From positions 5,070,503 to 5,134,502 of the forward strand of contig OZ025886.1 of the NCBI GenBank assembly GCA_964019415.1: a stretch of 64,000 nt of DNA. The letters run 5' to 3'. Both the position numbers and the translations under genes were made by a program. This document shows, in pieces, positions 11,327 through 22,999 of this stretch. Within the stretch, counting starts at the first letter, position 1, and every line of letters starts with the position of its first letter. The notes under the pieces are model-generated. The model was not told the DNA's origin. It made no database searches and was given only the letters and a program-made list of their open reading frames with translations. The DNA is from Ianthella basta (Eukaryota; Porifera; Demospongiae; Verongiida; Ianthellidae).

Positions 11327-11349
11327 TTCCGCCATATTGGCTGACGTCA
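11327..11349 (-). promoter_or_regulatory. CRE plus CCAAT next to a minus-strand ATG (copy 1)
   Basis: On the minus strand the palindromic tgacgtca (CRE consensus) at 11342-11349 is followed by a CCAAT box and then ATGGCGGAAT with its ATG at 11335. The opening codons match the start of the protease exon 1 at 21340. The frame meets TAG after eight codons and no clear donor follows. I read it as a possible promoter or first-exon relic. Confidence 0.3.
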
Positions 11350-11929
11350 TTTGCACCACGTGGCCGGGAACACTTTCACTGTTCCCTCAGGTGAAGCGAT
11401 AACACGCACTGTGTTAGCACAGCATGGACCGGACCGGCTACCCTGCGCAGCTCCAAATATGTAGGTGTTGATGGGTCTGTTGCCATCCAGTGCTAGGTCT
11501 GGCTTGCTATCTTTTCTTTCTGACACCCAGTGAAAGCAGGTTGCAGTTCTGTTATTGCCCAAAATGTACTTGGGTAGAGTTACGCTCATGCAGTGTACTT
11601 TACTGAAGTAGCTAGCTATATACATTCAAGTGAGGCTGGTTGCATTTTAATGTATGCCCTAGTTTATTGCTGAGCTGAAAGGCGAGGCAAGTAATCGTGA
11701 TGCGTTGTCATCCCCCGTTTGTATGTATATATGTATATCTGTCCCAGTCAACCTGAGACACCTAGATTGCACAATAGGCCGATGTTCTCTGCAGGCACTC
11801 ACGACAACAAAACGCTCTAGGTGGCCACCGTTAGCCACAAAACTGCTCAACACTCCACTTCATTGCTGCTCACTGCGTTCAGATTGTTGTTAACGTCGCC
11901 CATTGCTCCAGCGAGGGCTACATGCCTGT

Positions 11930-11958
11930 TGGCCATTCCGCCATATTGGCTGACGTCA
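11930..11958 (-). promoter_or_regulatory. CRE plus CCAAT next to a minus-strand ATG (copy 2)
   Basis: The second tandem copy keeps tgacgtca (11951-11958), CCAAT and ATGGCGGAAT. That these survive while the surroundings drift is suggestive but rests on two copies only. Confidence 0.3.
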
Positions 11959-12369
11959 TTTGCCCCACGTGGTGGGGGAACACTTTCACTGTTCCCTCAG
12001 GTGAAGCGATAACAAGCACTGTGTTAGCACAGCACTGACTGACTTCCCTGCACAGCTCCAAATATGCAGGTGTCGATTGCCCAGCTGCCATCCAGTGCTT
12101 GGTCTGGCTTGCTATCCCTTCTTTCTGACAGCCAGTGAAAGCAGATTGAAGTTCTATTGCCCAAAATGTACTTGCTCTGGTCGAGTTACGCTCATGTACT
12201 GTACTTTACTGAAGTAGCTAGCTATATACATTTAAGCGAGGCTGGTTGCATTTTAATGTATGCCCTAGTACCGGATATAATATCGCAACCTACAATGTTG
12301 TTTTATACTATTTTGCTGAGCTGGCTGCCGGACCAATAGCACTTCGTTTTCTTTACCATTCCTCCCTTC

Positions 12370-12419
12370 TAGTCTCGCGCCAGACCCCCCTTTTGCAGGG
12401 TGGTCTGGCACGCGAGACT
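12370..12419. mobile_element. Foldback element with TAGTCTCGCG ends
   Basis: A 50-base hairpin: tagtctcgcgccagacc and ggtctggcacgcgagact around a short C-rich loop. A second copy with the same flanking cctccctt / tcctccct is at 16101-16150. Confidence 0.75.
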
Positions 12420-12636
12420 GTCCTCCCTTCAACAGTCTACAGCGACTCTCCAGACGGGACCAGTAAGGTAGAGCACCATTCGGCTAACTGACATTTACTA
12501 TTTTATAAAACATCCTGTCGCAAGCCGAATAGGATGTTGACTGGAGAGTACTACCAGGCTTAAAGAAAACCAATGGAGAGTAAGCCAAATCAATACAAAG
12601 GGCGAAAGTGTGAGTAGCAGCTTAGGGTTAACAAGC

Positions 12637-12686
12637 CTGAGTTGAAGTGCCGCCTTACTCTTCCAATCGGCGGCACTTCAACTCAG
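12637..12686. repeat. Perfect 18-bp inverted repeat
   Basis: ctgagttgaagtgccgcc at 12637-12654 is the exact reverse complement of 12669-12686, with a 14-base loop. Only half of it survives in the related repeat at 16.48 kb. Confidence 0.85.
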
Positions 12687-12964
12687 ATTAGCAACTAGTC
12701 TCGTAACCGACCCTTTACTATCTTCGTACAAAGTCGGGATACAGACCATACCATCACATTGTGTCAGTTCACTAACCTGCCATCGTTCGCTACCGTCAAG
12801 TTTAGCTGCAGTGAGTTTCTCTCAGCCTTGAAACAGATCTTCAATACAGCTTGGTCACCTCAGCCGAAGGGGAAGAGGGTCAAAGAATTTCCCCTTAGGG
12901 GGTGGGGTGGGGGAATCGCCAACCACAGGCATGCAAAATAAGCGCGCTGCCTCAGCAGGCGAGT

Positions 12965-13167
12965 TACAGTGGTTTCACGATTTCTAGTCCTGATTGACAT
13001 TTGCGCATTGCACTCGATCACGTGAGTAAAGTATTGGAAGGATAGGCTCACACGGGATAAGTATGTGCTTCGATCTACGTGAGAGCCTATTGTCCCAATA
13101 CTTTACTCACGTGATTGAGTGCAATGCGCAAATGTAAAACAGGACTAGAAATCGTGAAACCACTGTA
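12965..13167. mobile_element. ~200-bp foldback element with ~70-bp arms
   Basis: Starts at tacagtggtttcacgattt (12965) and ends with its complement at 13167. The arms match over about 70 bases with few mismatches, and the centre is about 60 bases. The TA at each outer edge could be part of the target site. It has no coding capacity, so it is a MITE-like element. Confidence 0.85.
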
Positions 13168-13187
13168 CCGTATATCGCAAAATGTTC

Positions 13188-13240
13188 GCGACCAATAATT
13201 TTCGCGAATGAAGCAAATCCGCGAAAATTTTTGTCGCGAA
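13188..13240. repeat. TTCGCGAA-containing foldback
   Basis: cgcgaccaataattttcgcg pairs with cgcgaaaatttttgtcgcg around a ~10-base loop. It lies 20 bases from the larger foldback and may be a second, older element. Confidence 0.6.
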
Positions 13241-13474
13241 TTTTATATGCATATAATACCTATGATATAATAATAACTTGTGTATGCGCGTGATGTCACA
13301 ATAAAATGGCGGATCAACAAACAGCGTGTAGCTCTTCCGTTTGCTGGATTCAGAAGCGATTGTTCCTGCTATTTACACTATTAACCACATTCTAGCTCTC
13401 TAGGATGCTTGGTAGACTAACAATCAGCTAAAATACAACAAAGAAAGGTCAGGTGGATGCAGTAATGTCCTAGT

Positions 13475-13680
13475 CCACTATTATGCAAAGTACTCGCCAC
13501 TGTACACACTGCACGTCCACGGATATCATACATGCATGGTGTCTCATCACATCATTGATATGCCGTACAGGAATGCCCAGAGCGCAAAAGCCATCAATCT
13601 GCATGCAGTGAACCTCCACATAGTGATGAGATGTGGTATATACATAGACGCATGCATGGTTGCATTATACAGAATTAAGT
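13475..13680. repeat. Dispersed repeat alpha, partial copy
   Basis: Same ~200-base segment as 812-1016, 4060-4265 and 21910-22115. To its right (13680-14150) the sequence is not duplicated and shows no gene, apart from a ~100-codon minus-strand frame (13937-14242) that I could not link to splice sites or a family. Confidence 0.85.
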
Positions 13681-14243
13681 ATGGCAATTATAGCCATAGC
13701 CTAGTGATATATATGTCATCACTGGTCATAGCCAAAACGGCCTTGACTTCAGCAGAGATACTTCATAACAGAATGGGAGTGATATAGTTGGTTTGTGCAG
13801 ATAGTACAGGGCTAAGACTTGCATGGAACATAGACAGACGCGATAGGCAATATAGACAATATATACAAATTAACACAGACAAGTTAAGTTGCCAGAATTG
13901 ACAAGGTTGGGTTGAGGGTGTGAGTAGTGCAGGGCTTCAATCAATGAGTGGGGACAAGCAAAGTGATCTAGCTTGCATGGCTTTATAGATGTAGAGGGCA
14001 GTTTCTTGTATTAGGGCAGGGTGGGAGGTGCACATCAGGAATGTAAATTTTTCTTTAGGGGTCAGGTGGGGGAAATTTTGACTTAGAGTGACTGCTTGTT
14101 GCATGAGTGGGGATCTGAGGTCACAATAGTGATATAGTGATATAGTGACAGATATAGTGATATCCCAAATGCCATGCATTCTCATGGTATACCGGTATAG
14201 ATCACGTTTAGTGCTACTATCATGCTTAATGATCATATCCATG

Positions 14244-14328
14244 TAGTCTCGTTCCCAGCCTACTTCCAGCTACCATTTTTAATGGCCCAATTAAAATGGC
14301 GACCAGAAGTGGGCTGGGGACGAGACTA
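14244..14328. mobile_element. Foldback MITE with TAGTCTCG ends, copy in block beta 2
   Basis: Same element and same insertion point as 8632-8717, with a few substitutions. Confidence 0.8.
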
Positions 14329-14601
14329 ATATCCATGCATGCACCATAATTATGCATTCGTGTAATGTAAACATCAATCTTTCTGCACCCACCATATACT
14401 CTTGAGTGCAACCAGCATTCAACACGTGCAATGCTCCACTGATGTACACGTGTGTGAGGAACACTATTATGCATAGTGCTATACAGCTTATTACATATAT
14501 TCACACAAAATCTATAGTACTTATTACTGTATTATATGGGTAGTTATAAACATACAAAGTGTCCTTATTAGCTCGACCCCCAAAATTATATGTGCAGACT
14601 T

Positions 14602-14711
14602 TCATAACATTGTCTGGACTATGACCACAATAAGAATAGCAACTCCATTGTAGAAGATAAGGATGGTGAAGTCTTTGCAGACTGTTCATTTTTGTCTCCA
14701 TTACTCTGTCC
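14602..14711 (-). pseudogene. Broken last exon of a CD225-like gene (copy 2)
   Basis: Carries the same internal deletion and frameshift as the exon at 8990-9099. The NEQSAK motif is intact in one frame and the second helix (TILIFYNGVAI) in another. The flanking intron (ctatgtccaaacagaaa) matches the intact gene at 25702-25730 better than copies 1 and 3 do. Confidence 0.7.
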
Positions 14712-15232
14712 CTATGTCCAAACAGAAATAAACAACAATACGTTTTTATAAGTCACTATTTAAACACAGATCACACACAAGAGTAGTACGGCATGAAATT
14801 TTAAATTATAGTGCAATTTATTGTTACTTGCACTGTATAAGGCCTGAGTGCATGGTTAGAAAGAGGCATCTTGCACATGTTTATGGATGTTAGCCATATG
14901 ACAACTGCATGGTTCACACAGCAGGCACATACATATAATATATAGCCAAGTAGTCACAAACAAATTCAAAGTGTGAGCTGTGCAACAATCCAGATCATGT
15001 CTTTAAGGGCATGTATGGCTCAGGGTAGACACAATCGTCCACGGAGTACAGTGAGCTAATACACAGGAATACAATTGGAATGTCGGGAATGCAATTAATG
15101 AAACTTGCAGAAACGTCTGCCAAATCGCAGCTGGATCACATAGCATGCACATATGTAATAGCTATACTGGTCACAAATGAATTCAATGTGCGAGCTGTGC
15201 ACCAATCCAGATCCTACGCCTGAAATGTTTAC

Positions 15233-15544
15233 CTGGTCCTCCAAACTCTCGAGCCTTCGTCTCTAGATCATTTGCCCATCCAGCATAGTCCCACTTCCGT
15301 AGCAAGTTGCAGAAGACGTTGAAATCCCCATTTGTTTTTCCTATCAATATCTCAATGACTTGTCCCATCTGTTCAAAATCATTTGGCTTATTTCGTACTG
15401 ACAACACTTCCACCTCGTTCAAGAATCCACCTGCTGCTTTTGATAGATCGTCAATAAGTCCCATCATTTTCACCTTGACCTTAAGTTGTCCTTTCAGTGC
15501 CATCAATGCATTGGTGTTATATTCCTGCATGGGGCCTGTGTCAT
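15233..15544 (-). CDS. CARD exon, copy 2
   Basis: A 312-nt symmetric phase 1-1 exon, nearly identical to 9396-9707 (ILIGK instead of ILQGK, VRN instead of VQN). The acceptor is ctcaacag and the possible donor is GTAAAC. Read-through would end at a stop at 15183 after a short Arg-rich tail. It is the first death-fold exon downstream of the protease gene at 17989-21340 on the same strand. Its entry phase (1) matches that gene's last identified exon, so it may encode that gene's C-terminus. Confidence 0.6.
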
Positions 15545-15809
15545 CTGTTGAGGAACACAACAATAGAGCATCATCACACATGTTTCTCAACTACTATGAC
15601 AGAAGGTGCACACAATCTTGTAACACAGGTGGAACGTGCATAGGCACATATAAGCATGCATGTACAAGAAGGACCCTTGTAACATGCATTTTAAGTGATG
15701 CATATACAAGGGATAAAGCAGAGCTCGATATCTTTATTAATTCCTTAAATAGCTTAAATATAAGACTACATACCATTCAGCACAATGTAGGCAGCTAGTA
15801 TGTGGAGCA

Positions 15810-16080
15810 TGCACAAGCATTGCTTTAATCAACTGTAAGGTGTATAAACATTCTCCCCTGAATACCGCAAGCAGGGTTGTAGGGAGGTAATGAACACAAA
15901 TCTACTGCCAAAACACATGGCCCCTATAACTCTAACTAAGACTGCGTAGAAGCAAGGATTGAGGGGTAGTGCAGTGTTCAGCAATGCACAGTCATGTGGA
16001 ATACACTAGTACACATTGGCTAACTTCAGTGAATCTGCCATGGCTTTCACTCTTTGAAAGAAATTCCAAGGCAAGCATTT
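15810..16080. repeat. Joined fragments of two dispersed repeats
   Basis: 15810-15900 matches the start of 1080-1690 and 15900-16080 matches the end of 3044-3460. It is therefore an internally deleted copy of the longer unit at 9960-10935. Confidence 0.75.
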
Positions 16081-16100
16081 TCTTTACCAATCCTCCCTTC

Positions 16101-16150
16101 TAGTCTCGCGCGCCAGACCCCTTTCGCAGGTTGGTCTGGCACGCGAGACT
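16101..16150. mobile_element. Foldback element with TAGTCTCGCG ends, second copy
   Basis: Same hairpin as 12370-12419, with matching outer flanks. Confidence 0.75.
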
Positions 16151-16159
16151 GTCCTCCCT

Positions 16160-17010
16160 AACAGTCGATCTACAGCTGGCTGCAAGTTGATATCACACTG
16201 GTAAGCTCAGCTACCGTTGTTGCCAGAAGTGGGGGTCGATATAATTGTGTCTGGAATTTCTTTGCTACAGACGACCAAGACAGGTATGAAGTGATTCGGG
16301 AGAATCCTCCCCACTAGCAAACCGCACGAACGCGTCTGGTGCGCGGAGGCTCGGCACAGTGTCGCGGGTCGTAGCGCGCAGGTTTGATGAATGATCCGTA
16401 GAGGCTAAGCTACTACGCATATAGATGTCTCGATACGGACTTCTCTGCCAGTAGTCGAACAACGAACCGCGGACTCTTCCAATCAGCGACACTTCAAATC
16501 GGATTGGCAACTAGTCTCGTAACTCGTCGCTGTGGGTATCCGCGTGCAAAGTCGTGATACATACCATAAGTGTGTCAGTTCACTAACCTGCCATCGTTCG
16601 CTACCGTTGAGTGTAGCTGCAGCGATTCTCTCTCAGCCTTCTATAAAGTAAGTTCAATACGGCTGGGTGACACGGATACGAGGGAGAGCACCACTACCAT
16701 ATATGGGGCTTGTTAGAATATCCCCTTAGGGGGTGGGGTGGGAGAGAATCGAAACCACAGGCATGCACTAGGCAAGACTGCAGATCATGTGGGGCGAGCT
16801 GAGCGAGCGGGGCGTCTAATAATTATGTGCAGTGATTGTAGCGTGTATAGAGTGTAGATGAAGCATGCTTGCATAGAGGGTTCAGATGACTGACATGGGG
16901 TTGTAAGTGTGGATGGGACCTTAAAGTGTGACAGAACATGCATGCATGGCTTTCGCATAAAGTGTGTGTGCACAAAAGTCAACTTCGAATCACACACAGA
17001 GTCAGATATA
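16160..17010. other. Repeat-derived intergenic or intronic DNA
   Basis: 16480-16775 is a copy of the repeat at 12657-12935 and 24068-24565. The remainder holds short open frames only. If the protease gene uses the CARD exon at 15.2-15.5 kb, this lies inside its last intron. Confidence 0.5.
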
Positions 17011-17013
17011 TTA

Positions 17014-17406
<393 letters not shown>

Positions 17407-17988
17407 CACCAAAATAATAGTGTCAATAGCATGTCCAATGAAGTAAAACCACCTACTACATACTCCAATGGTAAGAAATGCTAAAACATGTTACCCTGTG
17501 AACACAGAGATGAGACTGCTGCTGAGCAGTCTCATACTTACTGTAAAGATGGATAAATTCGTGAGATGTTTAGAGCTTGAGGATCTTTGTCAGTCACAAA
17601 AATGTGAAACATGCCTTATCAACTATGAATCATTCAATGCAGCTCAACAGTAATACCAGAGTGCTCTTAGTAATATACTCAAAAATACGTACACTTCACT
17701 GACTCTCACATGGGCTATAGCTACACTTCTAGCCACATTCTAGCTCTCTAGGATGCTTGGCAGGCTAACAATCAGCTAAAATACAACAAAGAAAGGTCAG
17801 GTGGATGCAGTACTGCACTGCCACCCATTCCTGCTCAGGTAGGGTCTGGGGATGAGACTATATGAGACTAGAAACAAGTCCACATTCATCTGGTTACACT
17901 CCAGGATATACTGATTGTAATTTCAACAGCTATATTAGATACCTACATATGTGAATAATGCATGCGGTGGTACAGATGGCTTACTAAC

Positions 17989-20900
17989 CCTGCACTTGCT
18001 TTGCCAGGACATCTTTACTTCCCTGACCTCCTGGTCCAGCCTGCTCATCTGTTCAGGAGATAGACAACGCATCACATCATGAGTGTACTGTATTCAAAGG
18101 TGATCAATCACTAAAGTACAAGAGCACGAATAAGCCACTTGCACCATATGTCATGATCACGAATGCAACAGTCCATACATGGCTGTGTACACTGGTTCAA
18201 ATGATTGCTAATCAGCACGCTTGCACTGTTCAGAGCATCGCTGACTTACCTTGGGAAGATTCCGGCTTCACTTTTGTCTCTTTGCCTGGTGGCTGCTGCG
18301 GCTTTGTGAGCTTTAGAGCATCAGCGTGTTTCCTTGCTTCTGCTGCAAAGGTTCCGACTTGAGGGACTGCAAAGGAAGATGTACAAATGTTTGCAGTAAC
18401 TGCACTATAGTGTCATACACATTTATATGGGAATAAGTGCACAGTTATATGTGAAAGGAACAAGGAAATTCATTTATACAGCTGGTATGGGTTTCAAGCA
18501 GGATTCATGTAGCAGGGTGCAGTGGACCAGGGCACTTTTGCCATGTTGGCCTTTCTCAGCTGATGAAGGTCTAATGGCCAAAACGTCCTGATAGCTATAC
18601 CAATGCTCCGTGACTCTAGCTATGTAGCAATGAGTCTCTATCCTATCACACTTAAGCATGCAGTAGCAGTTGGGCTGCAGACCTGCAAGTGCATACAGTC
18701 ACACACAGCCACACACTGTGATACTCTCCAAAGGAATAAGCCACACACACACAAACACATGCATGCAGCAAGTTTACATGTCAAGCTTACAGCAGATTAC
18801 AATTCCAGTACATGTTTTTCGTAATTACAGTATACAAACATAGTCCAATTCAGTTGGGACATACAGTGCATGCAATGCTAATTGCCATGGAAATAACTAC
18901 ACATAAACATCACAAATATAGACTGAGTAATTGTGTATGCACAACACATAATATGCACAGTATATATGCAGTGGAACCTGTTGAAGCTGTCACGGTGTGG
19001 CCAGCCACACCCCTAGAACAGCCACGCTCTCTGGCCCAAATATATAGCATTTTTGAGCCAGACTGTTGCCCAATACCCCAGGGTATTGTGCAACAGTCTG
19101 GCTCATGAGACTGCACAAACTTAGCTATTTAATTCTGTACAACAGCCACCTCTCCATGTTGGTCAATTATATCTGGCCCACAGGTGGCTGTCTTAGACAG
19201 GTTCCACTGTATAAAGTTCATTCATTGATGAGAGTACATATGTGATTAACTCTCTAGTGATTGGTGTAATACATTTAGGAGTGCTGTGTGTGCCACTTAC
19301 ATGTACCCCTGTATTTAACCATTCGGATGTCATCGACGATCACAGTGATAAGGGTGGCACAGTTGACATAGGTATAGCTCTTGTCATGGCTGCTCAGATC
19401 ACCGCGATGGAGCCCGACCACAATCAACTTGTTGTTGTACTCCCTCAGAATAGGACTACCTGAGGACCCACCATACGAAGTGGCCATGTGCCCTATGTAA
19501 GGGCCTGCATGAACAAATAAAGAAGCGCACTAATTCAAGGGGACTCTGAGTGTGTAGGGTTATAACACGTTTATGCAAATTATGATTGTCACAAATGTTA
19601 GGATGGTAAGTCATTGTCCCTAATGGCAAGTGCTCAAATGGTATGCCATTACTGGCAAGTGTTCACATGGTACAAATGTTACAGTACTGTCACTAATGAC
19701 AGATGTTTGTATGGTAAGTCTTGTCACTAAAATGACAGGAGTTCACACAGTATGTCACTTATCAATAAAAGGGGATATCACAGTGGTATGCATACCTTCA
19801 AGTCTGCAGATCTGCTCGGCATTCTCATATCTGTCAAAGGGAACTGGCTGCTTTGGGTAGTGAATCATGTAAAGCAGATTATTCAAGGCGAGTTCTTCAT
19901 TCTCCATCATTTCCTCACATGCTGACAATGAGAGTGGTGTTGGGGCCTCATTATGCAAGTAGCGCTTCATGACATCCATCCTCACACCCACAACAGTGTA
20001 GTCAAATTTTCTCCTCCAACCAGGAAACTGCATAAAAATCACAATGCAACAGTGAACAGACAAGGTGACTTTTATACAGCATGCATTAAATTACAGCAAT
20101 TATATATTGCACTTGTATCCAATATCTCAGCCTCACATCTTTATCATCTGTCAGGAAATAATGGGAGTCAAGTAGCTCCTGGCCTCCTATTGTAGTCCCG
20201 GGCTTGTTCGCACTGTCTCGCCCAAAGAAGAAAGTTGCTTTCTGGGCCGCTGACAATGTAGGCAAAACATGGTTGCAGGTCATCAGCACTATTTTCTTCT
20301 CCACCCTGCTGACCTCCAATTCTGCAATGAATCCAGAACCTCTGCCAAGTTTGGGGCTAATTTGGGGAGGAATACATATTGTGTGCATATGCATGTGTAG
20401 TAGACACCACCACCTCATGCAAACAACAACCAGTAGCTAAATACACAATAAATGCTGCGTCAAACTGCTACATCAAGTGTTTATAATGCGCAAGAGAATA
20501 GAAATGCAAGAGCATTACATGTTGTCAGAACTACACTAATACTACAGTTTGCAAAAGCAAACAGATTCTCATGAACATAACTGAAAGTAGGGCTGATCAG
20601 GACCAAAATATGTCAATAGGGGGGATGATTTTGAGCGTAATGAATCACGTGGTACAGTTTATGACACAAGACGTTTCGGTCCCAAGGGGACCTTCTTCAG
20701 TTGTACAAAAAAAACAAATCATGAAAAATACGTAGCCACTGCTAAAGAAATGTTGTGTTACAGGGGCAACAACAGAGGAAGGGCCTGGGGGGGGGGGGGG
20801 GCATGTGGGCTTGGATCCCCTACTTTTCCATGTGGGAGGGCTTGGCCTCCCACACTCTGAAGTTCAGCCAGAAGAATAACTTTCTATTATAGTTGAATTC

Positions 20901-21340
20901 ATTGCTGTGGCTGAGGATTTAAAGCGAGTCAGTGCCACTGGTTTAGTGTAGTCCCTGCAAATCATGAATGAGTTTACCTGCTCTAAGGTTACCACTACTA
21001 CTGCTTTTACAACTAACTACTTCTACTTACTCGTTAGTCTTTATGTGGACCACTGCGCGCTTCACCATGTCTTTTTCCTCAGCGCGGATGGCGCCCGCTC
21101 CGACGCCCTGCACCACCGCGCCTTGTTCGTTGTACTGTACATCGCCTGAGGCAAGAGTAACAAGCAGCTAAATAACTGGCGAGTCATCCACAAACAGTAG
21201 CTGTAGCTAACTACACCGTGTCGACACACAGGCAAGTTACCAGCTAACTAGGGCAAGGTCGAGAGTCCATAGTGTTTAATACAGTATAGCTATGGTCAGA
21301 CTGAGCGCACACCTGCCGGTGGAACGGAAGATTCCGCCAT
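17989..21340 (-). CDS. Trypsin-like serine protease, death-fold partner gene (gene A), 3' end uncertain
   Basis: Exons on the minus strand: 21313-21340, 21031-21145, 20137-20356, 19796-20027, 19301-19504, 18250-18366, 17989-18048. All are bounded by AG/GT and join in phase to give about 325 residues. The N-terminus (MAESS...) leads to G-R-G-S-G-F, then the catalytic His in TCNHVLP. A Lys-Phe-Asp-Tyr strand supplies the likely Asp, and the Ser is in YGGSSGSP. The order fits a cytoplasmic HtrA/Trypsin_2-type protease without signal peptide or PDZ domain. Exons 6-7 are a polar linker, as in the two paralogues at 48-57 kb. Those end in a Death-domain exon; none is visible here, and the last exon stops at a phase 1 donor. 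The CARD exon at 15233-15544 is a phase-compatible candidate end. Exon 5 could instead end at 19307. Confidence 0.75.
18557..18592 (+). repeat. CTGATGA-stem-AAAC motif (hammerhead-like core), copy 1
   Basis: cagctgatgaaggtc, then a short complementary segment, then ggccaaaacgtcctga. It recurs in variant form at 20670-20700, 26956-26988, 35035-35070 and 35080-35119. The layout resembles the CUGAUGA / stem II / GAAA core of hammerhead ribozymes found in some retroelements, but the GAAA is degenerate here. Confidence 0.45.
18968..19211. mobile_element. MITE with CAGTGGAACCTGTCTAAG-type ends, copy 1
   Basis: Outer ends cagtggaacctg and caggttccactg are inverted repeats. The inside has the shared motif with ccac(a)ggtggctgtc near the right end. 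Related copies lie at 34692-34886, 38619-38765, 46438-46622 and 55764-55861. It sits in an intron of gene A. A separate perfect hairpin (19055-19104, gagccagactgttg arms) is nested inside. Confidence 0.7.
20670..20700 (-). repeat. CTGAAGA-stem-GAAACGTC motif, copy 2
   Basis: On the minus strand ctgaaga is followed by a perfect 6-bp stem (ggtccc / gggacc) and gaaacgtc. It lies in the intron between exons 2 and 3 of gene A, beside a poly-G run (20788-20799). Confidence 0.5.
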
Positions 21341-21495
21341 CCTCGAGCTTGTCGTCCTGTCTGTTAAGGGGCTAGTCCTTGCTATTAAAAGGGTCGACTG
21401 ATCAGGACGGGTAGGGGTGCGTTTAGCCACATGGGAGGGGGGTAGGGGAGAAGTACAACCACAGGTATGCAGCTATATAGCAAGGCGTGAGGCAT
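21171..21495. repeat. Segmental duplication, right copy (pairs with 1-345)
   Basis: Covers intron 1, exon 1 and upstream DNA of gene A. See the left copy for what it implies. Confidence 0.85.
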
Positions 21496-21559
21496 TGGCT
21501 GTACTTATAAAGCCATACGCAAGCTAAGTGTGGATGGCTAAATTTGTTATCGTCACGGG

Positions 21560-22115
21560 ATGCACAATCAACGGTTCACTTTGAGCCTACATCTGAACAC
21601 TGGCAAGTGAATGAGAGTTGCACTAAGGTGGGTTTAAAAGCAGCCATGGCCTCCTCTAATGCAGTTGTGGCCATGAACCTAACAGTCTCATGCACTGCTT
21701 AGTAAAGGCACTGCAGAAACCCTCTTCCCACTATTTAGATGCATATGATGCAATCATTGTCGTGCATGCGCGGGTACCCTTCATTCTACCAGTCGTGTAT
21801 ACTGAGTTAATTAGTGCACCAATGATGTGCATAGCTAAACAGGGGACAATAAGATGAGAAGGTTCAAGTCAGTGCATGGGCTGTTTAAGGATGTGTATTC
21901 CAGTTACACCAACCCACTATCATGCAAAGTACACGCCACTGTACACACTGCACGTCCACGGATATCATACATGCATGGTGTCTCATCACATCATTGATAT
22001 GCTGTACAGGAATGCCCAGAGCGCAAAAGCCATCAATCTGCATGCAGTGAACCTCCACATAGTGATGAGATGTGGTATATACATAGACGCATGCATGGTT
22101 GCATTATACAGAATT
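21560..22115. repeat. Dispersed repeat alpha, long copy (pairs with 3710-4265)
   Basis: Lies directly between the gene A promoter region and block beta copy 3, an uninterrupted version of the arrangement broken up in the first 10 kb. Confidence 0.85.
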
Positions 22116-22237
22116 AAGTATGGCAATTATAGCCATAGCCTAGTGATATAGTGATATCCCAAATGCCATGCATTCTCATGGTATACCGGTATAGATCACG
22201 TTTAGTGCTACTATCATGCTTAATGATCATATCCATG

Positions 22238-22323
22238 TAGTCTCGTTCCCAGCCTACTTCCGGCCACCATTTTTAATGGCCCAATTAAAAATGGCGACCA
22301 GAAGTGGGCTGGGGACGAGACTA
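22238..22323. mobile_element. Foldback MITE with TAGTCTCG ends, copy in block beta 3
   Basis: Same element and insertion point as 8632-8717 and 14244-14328. Confidence 0.8.
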
Positions 22324-22593
22324 ATTTCCATGCATGCACCATAATTATGCATTCGTGTAATGTAAACATCCATCTTTCTGCACCCACCATATACTCTTGA
22401 GTGCAACCAGCATTCAACACGTGCAATGTTCCACTGATGTACACGTGTGTAGGAACACTATTATGCATAGTGCTATACAGCCTGTTACATATATTCACAC
22501 AAAATCTATAGTACTTATTACTGTATTATACGGGTAGTTATAAACATACAGTGTCCTTATTAGCTCGATCCCTATAATTATATGTGCAGACTT

Positions 22594-22703
22594 TCATAGC
22601 ATTGTCTGGACTATGACCACAATAAGAATAGTGACTCCATTGTAGAAGATAAGGATGGTGAAGTCTTTGCAGACTGTTCATTTTTGTCTCCATTACTCTG
22701 TCC
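22594..22703 (-). pseudogene. Broken last exon of a CD225-like gene (copy 3)
   Basis: The same missing codons and frame change as copies 1 and 2. It lies about 2.9 kb downstream of the intact homologous exon of the neighbouring gene (25577-25702), which makes that gene or its precursor the likely source. Confidence 0.7.
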
Positions 22704-22999
22704 CTACAGAAATAAACAACAATACGTTTTTATAAGTCACTAATTAAACAAAGATCACACACAAGAGTAGTACGGCATGAAATTTTAAATTATAGTGCAA
22801 TTTATTGTTACTTGCACTGTATAAAGGCCTGAGTGCATGGTTAGAAAGAGGCATCTTGCACATGTTTATGGATGTTAGCCATATCACAACTGCATGGATC
22901 ACACAGCATGCACATACATATAATATATAGCCAAGTAGTCACAAACAAATTCAAAGTGTGAGCTGTGCAACAATCCAGATCCTGCCTTTACATGCGTAC

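Larger units (their letters stand above)
11030..12260. repeat. Two tandem copies of a ~620-bp unit
   Basis: About 11030-11650 and 11670-12260 share the order: gccgag...gaggcaa, a (TGTA)n stretch, cctagattgc, a GC-rich core, tgacgtca, gttccctcaggtgaagcgat, and a shared tail. On the minus strand each copy has an open frame with V-F/L-S-S-F-V-A followed by R-F-V-V-V-S-A-C. It is conserved between copies but not recognised. See the entries at 11327-11349 and 11930-11958. Confidence 0.8.
12261..12964. other. Intergenic mosaic without a gene
   Basis: Contains a foldback element (12370-12419), a perfect hairpin (12637-12686) and a repeat at about 12657-12935. The repeat recurs at 16480-16775 and 24068-24565, each copy ending near a cccct(t)aggg(gg)tggggtggg run and ccacaggcatgc. 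No open frame with splice context was found. Confidence 0.6.

Noticed and set aside
17468..17653. Plus-strand frame with several Cys residues between gene A and the CA array
   Set aside because: It is short, has no partner exon and no homologue in the duplicated blocks. I also checked the minus strand here for a missing Death exon and found stops in all frames.
18557..18592. Active hammerhead ribozyme
   Set aside because: The GAAA core is altered and I could not find the expected stem I/III partner with a cleavage triplet. I report only the motif similarity.
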